A stretch of DNA of 64,000 bases, from assembly GCF_020379485.1 (NCBI RefSeq), contig NC_063450.1, positions 50,248,681 through 50,312,680 on the forward strand. The letters run 5' to 3'. The stretch is from Brassica napus. Taxonomy: Eukaryota > Streptophyta > Magnoliopsida > Brassicales > Brassicaceae. The notes below the pieces were generated by a model, which worked only from the letters and a program-made list of their open reading frames with translations, was not told the origin of the DNA and made no database searches. How positions within the stretch are numbered: position 1 is the first letter of the stretch; every line of letters starts with the position of its first letter. The position numbers were made by a program, and so were the translations under genes. Positions 30,131 to 40,258 of this stretch are shown here, one piece after another.

Positions 30131-32138
30131 CCAAATCTACAATAGTCCTCTATAAACAATCTTTTAATGAAAAATTCTGGAAGAATACTCATATTTCAAA
30201 AAAATCTTGTTATTTTAATTTCTCAGTCACAATCTCAAATATACAATAGTTATCTATACAAATGAAAACTTTACAAAAATCGTAGCTTTTATAAAAATTA
30301 TTTAAAAAATGCAACATATTGAAGAAAAAAATCTGAAAGAATGCTTATATATCAACAAAAATACTTGTTATCCTAATTTCAAAGTCACAATCCCAAATCT
30401 ACAATTGATCTCTATTGAAATTAAAACTTTCCAGAAATAGCAGGTTATTAAAAAATTATTTTAAAATTGCTACCTATTGATGAAAAATTCTCAAAGAATA
30501 TTCATCTATCAACAAAAATTCTAGTTATCCTATTTTCTAAGTCAAAATCCCAAATCTACAATAGTTCTCTTTAGAAATGAAAACTTGCCACAAATAGTAG
30601 TTCTTTGAAAGAATACTCATTTATCAAAACAAAATTCTTGTTATCCTTATTTCTAAGTCACAATCCCAAATCTACAATAATTCTCAATAAAAATGAAAAC
30701 TTTCCAAAAATAGGAGATTTTTGAAAAATTATTTAAAAAATGCAACCTATTGATTAAATATTCTTTAACAATACGCATAATCCCAAATCTACAATAGTTC
30801 TCTATTGAAATGATAACTTTTCAAAATTATTTTAAAAATGCAACGTATCGATGAAAAGTTTTGAAAGAATACTCATCTATTAACAAAAATTCTTGTTACA
30901 CTAATTTCTAAGTCACAATCCAAAATCTACAATAGTTCTCTCTAGAACAAAAAACTTTCCAAAAATAGCAGCTTTCGTAAATATTATTGAAAAAAATGCA
31001 ACCTTTTGATGAAAAATCCGAAAATACTCATCTATCAACAAAAATTCTTGTTATCCTTATTTATAAGTCACAATCCCAAATCTAAAATTGTTTTCTATAG
31101 AAATGAAAACTTTCCAAAAATAGTAGGTTTCTAATTTTTTTTTTAAATGCAACCTATTAATGAATAATTCTGAAAGAATATCCATCTATCAAAAACATAC
31201 TTGTTATTTTAATTTCTAAGTCACAATCTCAAATTTACAATAGTTCTTTATACAAATGAAAGCTTTCCAAAAATATCAGCTTTTGTAAAAATTATTTAAA
31301 AAATACAACCTTTTGATGAAAATTTCTGAAAAATACTCATATATCAACAAAAATTCTAGTTGTCCTAATTTCTAAGTCACAATCCCAAATCTACAATAGT
31401 TCTCTATATAAATGAAAACTTTCCACAAATTGCAGTTCTCTGAAAGAATACTCATCTATGAAAACAAATTTTTGTTATCCTTATTTCTAAGTCAAAGTCC
31501 CAAATCTGCAATATTTTCTTATAAAAATTAAAACTTTCCAAAAATAGGAGGTTTTTACAAATTATTTAATAAATGCAACCTATCAATGAAAAATTCTGAA
31601 GGAATACTCATCTATTAACAAAAATTTTTGTTATACTAATTTCTAAGTCACAATTCCAAATCTACAATAGTTCTGTATAGAAATGAAAACTTTCCAAAAA
31701 TAGTAGTTTTTCTAAAAATTATTGAAAAATGTAACCTATTGATGAAAAATTCTGAAAGAATATTCATCTATCAAAACAAATTATTGTTACCCTTATTTCT
31801 AAGTCACAATCCCAAATCTACAAAGTTCTCAATAAAATGAAAACTTTCCAAAAATATGAGGTTTTTAAAAAATTATTTGAAAAATGCAACATATCGATAA
31901 AAATTCTGAAAGTATACTCATCTATTAACAAAAATTCTTGTTATACTAATTTATAAATCACAATCCAAAATCAACAATAGTTCTCTATAGAAATAAAAAC
32001 TTTTCCAAAAATAGCCGCTTTCGTAAAAAGTATTGAAAAAAGGCAACCTTTTGATGAAAAATTCCGAAAGAATACTCATCTATCAACAAAAATTCTTTTT
32101 ATCCTTGTTTCTAAGTCACAATCTCAAATCTACAATAG
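30131..32138. repeat. Right edge of array: divergent monomers without the A/B alternation
   Basis: After about 30.1 kb the AATACACAATC marker disappears and all monomers carry AAGTCACAATC-like blocks, with much more divergence, truncated units (near 30150 and 30780) and the CAAAACAAATT-class monomers also seen at the left edge (near 30620 and 31760). The array stops inside a monomer at 32138, where 25S rRNA sequence begins. Confidence 0.75.
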
Positions 32139-32191
32139 GACTATCATTGTGAAGCAGAATTCACCAAGTGTTGGATTGTTCACCCACCAAT

Positions 32192-32223
<32 letters not shown>

Positions 32224-32320
32224 AATATGTTAGTTTTACCCTATTGATGCCCGCGTCACAATATTAATTCAACCTAGTACGAGAGGAACCGTTGATTCGC
32301 ACAATTGGTCATCGCGCTTG
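32139..32320 (+). pseudogene. 25S rRNA fragment (sarcin-ricin loop region), decayed
   Basis: This 182-bp stretch reads as the 3' part of plant nuclear 25S rRNA, including the almost universal AGTACGAGAGGAACC of the sarcin-ricin loop and the following TTGATTCGCACAATTGGTCATCGC. It joins satellite sequence directly on the left. Compared with the 25S sequence as I remember it, there are several differences, mainly G-to-A and C-to-T (for example CGTGAAATATG where CGTGAGACAGG is expected, and CGTCACAATATT for CGTCGCGATAGT). That fits methylation-driven decay of a non-functional copy. It is far too short to be an rRNA gene. Confidence 0.92.
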
Positions 32321-32415
32321 CCCAATATCAACAAAGAATTGAAACGACATCGTATATAAATGGCTTTTTGAAAAAATACTCGTCTATCGGAAGATGTTAT
32401 AAGTTTAGGGTTTAA
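32321..32415. repeat. Patchwork junction: satellite scraps and a copied promoter segment
   Basis: After the 25S fragment come ATATCAACAAAGAATT (32325-32340), identical to a piece of the satellite, then a 19-base segment (32341-32359, GAAACGACATCGTATATAA) identical to the TATA region of the downstream PEPPER-like gene at 32990-33008. A second satellite-like scrap (GAAAAAATACTCGTCTATC, near 32370-32388) follows. This looks like filler DNA joined during double-strand-break repair. Confidence 0.6.
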
Positions 32416-32860
32416 CTGGTGACCATTATAGGAACATTAGGAATGATTAGGAAAAAAATGCAGAGGAATAAAATTAGAGGAATGAAAGGAACAAATTTGT
32501 TCTATATTCCTCTAGAATAAAATGAATGAAAAGGAAAAACTATTCATTGTAAACGGTAAAAAAGTTTTGGAATAGTAAGGAATGCATTATTCCTTTTCAT
32601 TCTTTGGTCAACAGTTAGACCATAAATATTCGTCCGACTGGTGACCATTCTGGAAACAAGAGGAACGAATAGAAAATGAACGTAAAGAAATAAAATTGGA
32701 GGAATGAAAAAAAATGGTTGTTCCATCCCATATTTAAAAAGGAATAACTTTGTTCTTTATTTCTTTACAAAAAAAGAATGATAGGAAATTAGAAAGAAAA
32801 ATTATTCGTAATGAATGGTGATTTTTTTATGAATGCTAGGGAAAGCATTATTCCTCGTTG
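32416..32860. repeat. Two diverged tandem ~222-bp repeats upstream of the KH gene
   Basis: Both units start with CTGGTGACCATT (32416 and 32638) and continue with similar AT-rich text full of GGAATGA and TTCATT motifs, ending with GGAATGCATTATTCC and GAAAGCATTATTCC. They look like remnants of a non-coding transposon, but I cannot assign a family. The 60-codon minus-strand frame at 32544-32726 lies across the units and has no sign of being a gene. Confidence 0.55.
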
Positions 32861-33001
32861 TGAGCGTTCATGAATATGGCTTTTGGTCGGAAGAAAAAAG
32901 AATATAGCTCATGGGCTAAAAGAAGCCCAATTTAATATCATTACGGGCCTAATCTACATAACATGCCCAAAGGCCTAAACATCTGAGTTGAAACGACATC
33001 G

Positions 33002-33008
33002 TATATAA
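33002..33008 (+). promoter_or_regulatory. TATA box of the PEPPER-like gene, left copy
   Basis: TATATAA lies 71 bases before the ATG at 33079, followed by a CT-rich leader with CTCGCTCGCTCGC. The right copy is identical (TATA at 40182-40188). Confidence 0.6.
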
Positions 33009-33078
33009 TCAAAGGTCAAATCATCTTCTCCTTCTCGCTCGCTCGCTATCCCCTTTTTTTTAATTTGTTCCGATTCTA

Positions 33079-35093
33079 ATGGCCGCCGTCGCAGATTCCG
33101 CCGAGAACGGTGCTACAAACTTCCCCGAGAATGAAAACCTCACACCTTCGGGAGTCACTGCCTCCTCATTGCTCAACGAAGCCTCCGGCGCCTTCCCCGA
33201 ATCGAATCAGCCGGATACCCTAACTGCCGAGACTGCCCCGATGCGAACGATTCCGCGGCGGAGAGATGGCCAGGATGGCCTGGGGATTGCGTGTTTCGTG
33301 TGATCGTTCCTGTATCTAAGGTCGGAGCTATAATCGGACGCAAAGGAGATATCATCAGAAAGATGTGCGAGGAGACTCGCGCTCGCATCAAAGTCCTCGA
33401 CGGTCCCACCACAACTCCTGATCGCATTGTTAGTATCTCTCCTTTATCGTTCCGAATTGGGTTTTTCTAAAGGTTGTAACTTTCTTAAACCTAATTAGAG
33501 AAAATTAGGGTTTTTGTTAGCATCAGTATTCAGATTCATGGGGGTATGATCATTGCGATGCTCTTTCTAGTGAAAGTTGCAAGCTTTCTGTGTTGATTGT
33601 AGTTTGAAGTGTCCACTTGAGTTATTCCGTTTAAGTCGAAGTTTCAGTTTTGATTGCTTTATGGGTTTGATTGTAGTTTTAAGTGTCCTTTGTTATGTTT
33701 AGGTGATGATATCTGCAAAGGAAGAACCAGAGGCATACATGTCCCCTGCGATGGAGGCAGTTGTAAGGGTGTTCAGAAGAGTTTCGGGGTTGCCTGATAG
33801 TGATGATGATGAGGATCTTCAGAACGCTGGAGGTGCCTTCTCTTCAGTGCGTTTACTAGTTGCATCTTCGCAGGCGATTAATTTAATCGGGAAACAAGGG
33901 TCCTCTATTAAATCTATAGTAGAGAACTCTGGTGCATCGGTTCGCATTTTATCAGACGGTACTAACATTATCTATGTTTGTTATTTCTCAGTTAACTGTC
34001 ATCTCTGGAGTTGTTAAACCGGATGATTATAAGTACACTGTGTTTTCTTGTTGCCAGAGGACACACCGTTTTATGCTGCGCAAGATGAGAGGATAGTGGA
34101 TTTGCAGGGGGAAGCTTTAAAGATCGTAAAGGCGTTAGAAGGTGTTGTAGGACACCTGAGGAAATTCCTACTCGACCATTCTGTGGTTCCTCTTCGAGAA
34201 ACAAGTAAGCTTGATTCTCTGAAACGACTTCTTCCTTTTTTCAATTCTCTCGGAATAACCTAACTTCTGTGATTTATTTTCTTCTCTTTAGTATCTAGCT
34301 AGAGTCTCTCAAGTTCGTCAGGAAGAACCGTTAGCTAACAACAAGTCAGCTCTCCACGCTGCTTTGTCAAATGCAATCGAGTCTGATCTCATGGCACGGA
34401 GGGAAGCTCTGTTTTTGGAGCGGGATACTCGGGTGGAGTCATTTGTTCAGCCTTCGGGAGCTTCCATATACAGTCAGGATCCTGCACTCTCCGCCAGACA
34501 CTCCCTGGCCTCGCTCGAGTTTCTGCTTTTGTTACACAGGTAGTTATCACGTTCTTGTTCTTTTTTGGTCTCTACTAGCGTCTTGGTCTTATCGCTTCTA
34601 ATTTAATCTCTTGGAACTAGTGAAGATTTTTCTATAATGGGGTTTCGTACCAGGTATTCAGACGATGCAAATACCGTTTTCCTATGGGAGGATATCATTG
34701 GTTTAGAAGGAGCTAATATAGCCTTCATCCGTAGAAGAAGCGGAGAGCTACCATTAACATTCAAGAGAGTCCACATCTGATCAAATCCAGTGGAAATCAA
34801 AGGGACATCTTCTCAAGTACAAAATGCTCAGCAACTAATTCAAGTAAGAACACATTTCATCTATATATATACATATGTTACATGAAATGGCATTGTATAA
34901 CAAAATACTAAGATTACTCTTCCTTTTTACATGCTACCGTCTGGTTCTTTCTCGGAATTAACTGTATTCGTTTTACCTATGTGTAGGAGTTCATCAGCAA
35001 TCACAAGGAAACGGCCTTCGGGTTTTTGTTTGGGTTTTCTGTTGAACCTTCAGAGGCGAGCAGCTAGGCTAGACGGGGCAGTACAGACCAACA
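33079..35093 (+). pseudogene. PEPPER-like KH gene, left copy: truncated at gap and frameshifted
   Basis: This is the same gene as at 40259-42465, with all six exons recognisable (about 33079-33428, 33703-33958, 34058-34204, 34292-34539, 34654-34843, 34987-35093) and the same splice sites. It has one missing C in exon 1 (near 33239, shifting the frame before KH1), two missing bases in exon 3 (near 34193), several losses in exons 4 and 5 and a badly scrambled exon 6 that ends at the N run. Errors become denser towards the gap and many are single-base or dinucleotide indels. I read this as an error-rich contig end and not as a decayed gene, since introns and the 5' flank are almost identical to the right copy. 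Confidence 0.85.
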
Positions 35094-35193
35094 NNNNNNN
35101 NNNNNNNNNNNNNNNNNNNNNNNNNNNNNNNNNNNNNNNNNNNNNNNNNNNNNNNNNNNNNNNNNNNNNNNNNNNNNNNNNNNNNNNNNNNNN
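35094..35193. other. Assembly gap, 100 N
   Basis: Exactly 100 undetermined bases, the conventional size for a gap of unknown length. The left flank ends in PEPPER exon 6 sequence equivalent to 42342. The right flank starts in satellite sequence equivalent to about 27999. Confidence 1.
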
Positions 35194-38100
35194 TTAAAAA
35201 TCATTAAAAAAAACAACCTTTTGATGAAAAAATCTGAAAGAATACTTATATATCAAAAAAAAATTCTAGTTATCCTAATTTCTAATACATAATCCCAAAT
35301 CTACAATAGTTCTCTATAAAAACGAAAACTTCCGAAAATAAGAGGTTTTTCAAAATTATTTAAAAAATGCAACCTATTGATGAAAAAATCTGAAAGAATA
35401 CTCATCTATTAACAAAAATTCTTGTTATACTATTCTCTAAGTCACAATCTCAAATCTACAGTAGTCCTCTATAAAAATGAAAACTTTCCAAAAATAGCAG
35501 CTTTCGTAAAAATCATTAAAAAAACAACCTTTTGATGAAAAAATCTGAAAGAAAACTTATATATCAAAAAATTCTAGTTATCCTTTTTTAATACACAATC
35601 CCAAATCTACAATAGTTCTATTAAAAATGAAAACTTCCAAAAAATAGAGGTTTTTCAAAAATTATTTAAAAACGTAACCTATTGATGAAAAAATCTGAAA
35701 GAATACTCATCTATTAACAAAATTCTTGTTATACTATTCTCTAAGTCACAATCCCAAATCTACAGTAGTCCTCTATAAAAATGAAAACTTTCCAAAAATA
35801 GCAGCTTTCGTAAAAATCATTAAAAAACAACCTTTTGATGAAAAAATCTGAAAGAATACTTATATATCAACAAAAAATTCTAGTTATCCTAATTTCTAAT
35901 ACACAATCCCAAATCTACAATAGTTCTCTATAAAAACGAAAACTTCCAAAAAAATAAGAGGTTTTTCAAAAATTATTTAAAAATGCAACCTATTGATGAA
36001 AAAATCTGAAAGAATACTTATCTATTAACAAAAATTCTTGTTATACTATTCTCTAAGTCACAATCCCAAATCTACAGTAGTCCTCTATAAAAATGAAAAC
36101 TTTCCAAAAATAGCATCTTTCGTAAAAATCATAAAAAAAACAACCTTTTGATGAAAAAATCTGAAAGAATACTTATATATCAATAAAAATTCTAGTTACC
36201 CTAATTTCTAATACACAATCCCAAATCTACAATAGTTCTCTATAAAACGAAAACTTCCAAAAAATAAGAGGTTTTTCAAAAATTATTTAAAAAATGCAAC
36301 CTATTGATGAAAAAATATGAAAGAATACTCATCTATTAACAAAAATTCTTGTTATACTGTTCTCTAAGCCACAATCTCAAATCTACAGTAGTGCTCTGTA
36401 AAAATGAAAACTTTCTAAAAATGGCAGCTTTCGTAAAAATCATTAAAAAAAACAACCTTTTGATGAAAAAATCTGAAATAATACTTATATATCAACAAAA
36501 AATTCTAGTTATCTTAATTTCTAATACACAATCCCAAATCTACAATAGTTCTCTATAAAACGAAAACTTCCGAAAAATAGGAGGTTTTCAAAAATTATTT
36601 AAAAAATGCAACCTATTGATGAAAAAATCTGAAAGAATACTCATCTATTAACAAAAATTCTTGTTATATTAATCTCTAAGTCACAATCCCAAATCTATAG
36701 TAGTCCTCTATAAAAATGAAAACTTTCCAAAAATAGCAGCTTTCGTAAAAATCATTAAAAAAAACAACCTTTTGATGAAAAAATCTGCAAGAATACTTAT
36801 ACATCAACAAAAAATTCTTGTTATCCTAATTTCTAATACAAAATCCCAAATCTACAATAGTACTCTATAAAAAAGAAAACTTCCGAAAAATAGGAGGTTT
36901 TTCATAAATTATTTAAAAAATGCAACCTATTGATGAAAAAATTCTGAAGTATACTCATCTATTAACAAAAATTCTTGTTATACTATTCTCTGAGTCACAA
37001 TCCCAAATCTACAATAGTCCTGTATAAAAATGAAAACTTTCCAAAAATAGCACCTTTCGTAAAAATATTAAAAAAAAACAACCTTTTGATGAAAAAATTT
37101 AAAAGAATATTTATATTTCAACAAAAATTCTAGTTATCCTAATTTCTAATACACAATCCCAAATCTACATTAGTTCTCTATAAAAACGAAAACTTCCGAA
37201 AAAATAGGAGGTTTTTCAAAAATTATTTAAAAAATACAACCTGTTGATGAAAAAATCTGATTGAAAACTCATCTATTAACAAAAATTCTTGTTATACTAA
37301 TCTCTAAGTCACAATCCCAAATCTACAATAGTCCTCTATAAACAATCTTTTAATGAAAAATTCTGGAAGAATACTCATATTTCAAAAAAATCCTGTTATT
37401 TTAATTTCTCAGTCACAATCTCAAATATACAATAGTTATCTATACAAATGAAAACTTTACAAAAATCGTAGCTTTTATAAAAATTATTTAAAAAATGCAA
37501 CATATTGAAGAAAAAAATCTGAAAGAATGCTTATATATCAACAAAAATACTTGTTATCCTAATTTCAAAGTCACAATCCCAAATCTACAATTGATCTCTA
37601 TTGAAATTAAAACTTTCCAGAAATAGCAGGTTATTAAAAAATATTTTAAAATTGCTACCTATTGATGAAAAATTCTCAAAGAATATTCATCTATCAACAA
37701 AAATTCTAGTTATCCTATTTTCTAAGTCAAAATCCCAAATCTACAATAGTTCTCTTAGAAATGAAAACTTGCCACAAATAGTAGTTCTTTGAAAGAATAC
37801 TCATTTATCAAAACAAATTCTTGTTATCCTTATTTCTAAGTCACAATCCCAAATCTACAATAATTCTCAATAAAAATGAAAACTTTCCAAAAATAGGAGA
37901 TTTTTGAAAAATTATTTAAAAAATGCAACCTATTGATTAATATTCTTTAACAATACGCATAATCCCAAATCTACAATAGTTCTCTATTGAAATGATAACT
38001 TTTCAAAATTATTTTAAAAATGCAACGTATCGATGAAAAGTTTTGAAAGAATACTCATCTATTAACAAAAATTCTTGTTACACTAATTTCTAAGTCACAA

Positions 38101-39319
38101 TCCAAAATCTACAATAGTTCTCTCTAGAACAAAAAACTTTCCAAAAATAGCAGCTTTCGTAAATATTATTGAAAAAAATGCAACCTTTTGATGAAAAATC
38201 CGAAAATACTCATCTATCAACAAAAATTCTTGTTATCCTTATTATAAGTCACAATCCCAAATCTAAAATTGTTTTCTATAGAAATGAAAACTTTCCAAAA
38301 ATAGTAGGTTTCTAATTTTTTTTTTAAATGCAACCTATTAATGAATAATTCTGAAAGAATATCCATCTATCAAAAACATACTTGTTATTTTAATTTCTAA
38401 GTCACAATCTCAAATTTACAATAGTTCTTTATACAAATGAAAGCTTTCCAAAAATATCAGCTTTTGTAAAAATTATTTAAAAATACAACCTTTTGATGAA
38501 AATTTCTGAAAAATACTCATATATCAACAAAAATTCTAGTTGTCCTAATTTCTAAGTCACAATCCCAAATCTACAATAGTTCTCTATATAAATGAAAACT
38601 TTCCACAAATTGCAGTTCTCTGAAAGAATACTCATCTATGAAAACAAATTTTTGTTATCCTTATTTCTAAGTCAAAGTCCCAAATCTGCAATATTTTCTT
38701 ATAAAAATTAAAACTTTCCAAAAATAGGAGGTTTTTACAAATTATTTAATAAATGCAACCTATCAATGAAAAATTCTGAAGGAATACTCATCTATTAACA
38801 AAAATTTTTGTTATACTAATTTCTAAGTCACAATTCCAAATCTACAATAGTTCTGTATAGAAATGAAAACTTTCCAAAAATAGTAGTTTTTCTAAAAATT
38901 ATTGAAAAATGTAACCTATTGATGAAAAATTCTGAAAGAATATTCATCTATCAAAACAAATTATTGTTACCCTTATTTCTAAGTCACAATCCCAAATCTA
39001 CAAAGTTCTCAATAAAAATGAAAACTTTCCAAAAATATGAGGTTTTTAAAAAATTATTTGAAAAATGCAACATATCGATAAAAATTCTGAAAGTATACTC
39101 ATCTATTAACAAAAATTCTTGTTATACTAATTTATAAATCACAATCCAAAATCAACAATAGTTCTCTATAGAAATAAAAACTTTTCCAAAAATAGCCGCT
39201 TTCGTAAAAAGTATTGAAAAAAGGCAACCTTTTGATGAAAAATTCCGAAAGAATACTCATCTATCAACAAAAATTCTTTTTATCCTTGTTTCTAAGTCAC
39301 AATCTCAAATCTACAATAG
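35194..39319. repeat. Satellite sequence, right copy of the 28.0-32.1 kb segment
   Basis: Monomer by monomer this matches 28.0-32.14 kb, including individual variants such as the truncated units and the 69-codon frame at 36349-36558 (equivalent to 29162-29371). The differences are mostly lost A or T bases in homopolymer runs, most dense in the first 500 bases after the gap. Confidence 0.9.
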
Positions 39320-39372
39320 GACTATCATTGTGAAGCAGAATTCACCAAGTGTTGGATTGTTCACCCACCAAT

Positions 39373-39404
<32 letters not shown>

Positions 39405-39501
39405 AATATGTTAGTTTTACCCTATTGATGCCCGCGTCACAATATTAATTCAACCTAGTACGAGAGGAACCGTTGATTCGCACAATTGGTCATCGCGCTT
39501 G
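39320..39501 (+). pseudogene. 25S rRNA fragment, right copy
   Basis: Identical or nearly so to 32139-32320, in the same position relative to satellite and KH gene. It is part of the large duplication and therefore probably not an independent event. Confidence 0.9.
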
Positions 39502-40258
39502 CCCAATATCAACAAAGAATTGAAACGACATCGTATATAAATGGCTTTTTGAAAAAATACTCGTCTATCGGAAGATGTTATAAGTTTAGGGTTTAACTGG
39601 TGACCATTATAGGAACATTAGGAATGATTAGGAAAAAAATGCAGAGGAATAAAATTAGAGGAATGAAAGGAACAAATTTGTTCTATATTCCTCTAGAATA
39701 AAATGAATGAAAAGGAAAAACTATTCATTGTAAACGGTAAAAAAGTTTTGGAATAGTAAGGAATGCATTATTCCTTTTCATTCTTTGGTCAACAGTTAGA
39801 CCATAAATATTCGTCCGACTGGTGACCATTCTGGAAACAAGAGGAACGAATAGAAAATGAACGTAAAGAAATAAAATTGGAGGAATGAAAAAAAATGGTT
39901 GTTCCATCCCATATTTAAAAAGGAATAACTTTGTTCTTTATTTCTTTACAAAAAAAGAATGATAGGAAATTAGAAAGAAAAATTATTCGTAATGAATGGT
40001 GATTTTTTATGAATGCTAGGGAAAGCATTATTCCTCGTTGTGAGCGTTCATGAATATGGCTTTTGGTCGGAAGAAAAAAGAATATAGCTCATGGGCTAAA
40101 AGAAGCCCAATTTAATATCATTACGGGCCTAATCTACATAACATGCCCAAAGGCCTAAACATCTGAGTTGAAACGACATCGTATATAATCAAAGGTCAAA
40201 TCATCTTCTCCTTCTCGCTCGCTCGCTATCCCCTTTTTTTTAATTTGTTCCGATTCTA
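39502..40258. other. Upstream region of the PEPPER-like gene, right copy
   Basis: Contains the right copies of the patchwork junction, of the two ~222-bp repeats (starting near 39596 and 39818), the TATA box TATATAA at 40182-40188 and the CT-rich leader up to the ATG at 40259. GGGCCTAA and AGGCCTAAAC-type GGCCTA motifs lie about 60-100 bases before the TATA box (near 40126-40158). Such GGCCCA/GGCCTA-type sites are common in promoters of broadly expressed plant genes, but a role here is only inferred. Confidence 0.5.

Larger units (their letters stand above)
890..32138. repeat. Satellite array, ~157-bp monomer, ~314-bp dimeric core
   Basis: About 31 kb of head-to-tail AT-rich repeats, roughly 200 monomers of about 157 bp. 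Nearly every monomer carries the block CACAATCCCAAATCTACA, followed by a TTCTCTATAAAAATGAAAAC-like segment and a GATGAAAAAATCTGAAAGAA segment. In the core two monomer types alternate. Type A has TTTCTAATACACAATC and ATACTTATATATCAACA. Type B has TCTCTAAGTCACAATC and ATACTCATCTATTAACA. The dimer is about 314 bp. Since 314 is not a multiple of three, the 69-codon frames recurring at 8916, 9230, 11108, 11422, 13300 and elsewhere are by-products of the repeat. I do not recognise the family; it does not have the ~176-178-bp period of CentBr or the Arabidopsis 180-bp centromere satellite. Confidence 0.95.

Noticed and set aside
890..32138. CRISPR-like array
   Set aside because: Repeats are long, directly adjoining and similar along their whole length, with no unique spacers; the genome is plant nuclear.
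890..32138. Centromere of this chromosome
   Set aside because: The period and sequence are not those of known crucifer centromere satellites, and conserved gene order begins right beside the array; nothing here shows CENH3 association.
32139..32320. A functional rRNA gene or rDNA array end
   Set aside because: Only 182 bases of 25S are present, with decay, and no 18S, 5.8S or spacer nearby.
32544..32726. 60-residue minus-strand frame, also at 39725-39907
   Set aside because: It lies across two diverged AT-rich repeats, has no domain, and its second copy is explained by the large duplication at the gap.
33173..33427. 84-residue minus-strand frame opposite KH exon 1 (also 40387-40608)
   Set aside because: It is the shadow of KH exon 1 on the other strand; the sense frame has a clear KH domain.
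35094..35193. Biological breakpoint of a real segmental duplication
   Set aside because: Both duplicate ends coincide with the N run and errors cluster beside it, which is better explained by unmerged contig ends.
8916..36558. Family of 69-residue reading frames (MLYCSLSHN...), repeated up to twelve times
   Set aside because: They recur only because the satellite dimer recurs. The start is not always ATG, they end at each dimer because 314 is not divisible by three, and variation among them follows the satellite and not codon positions.
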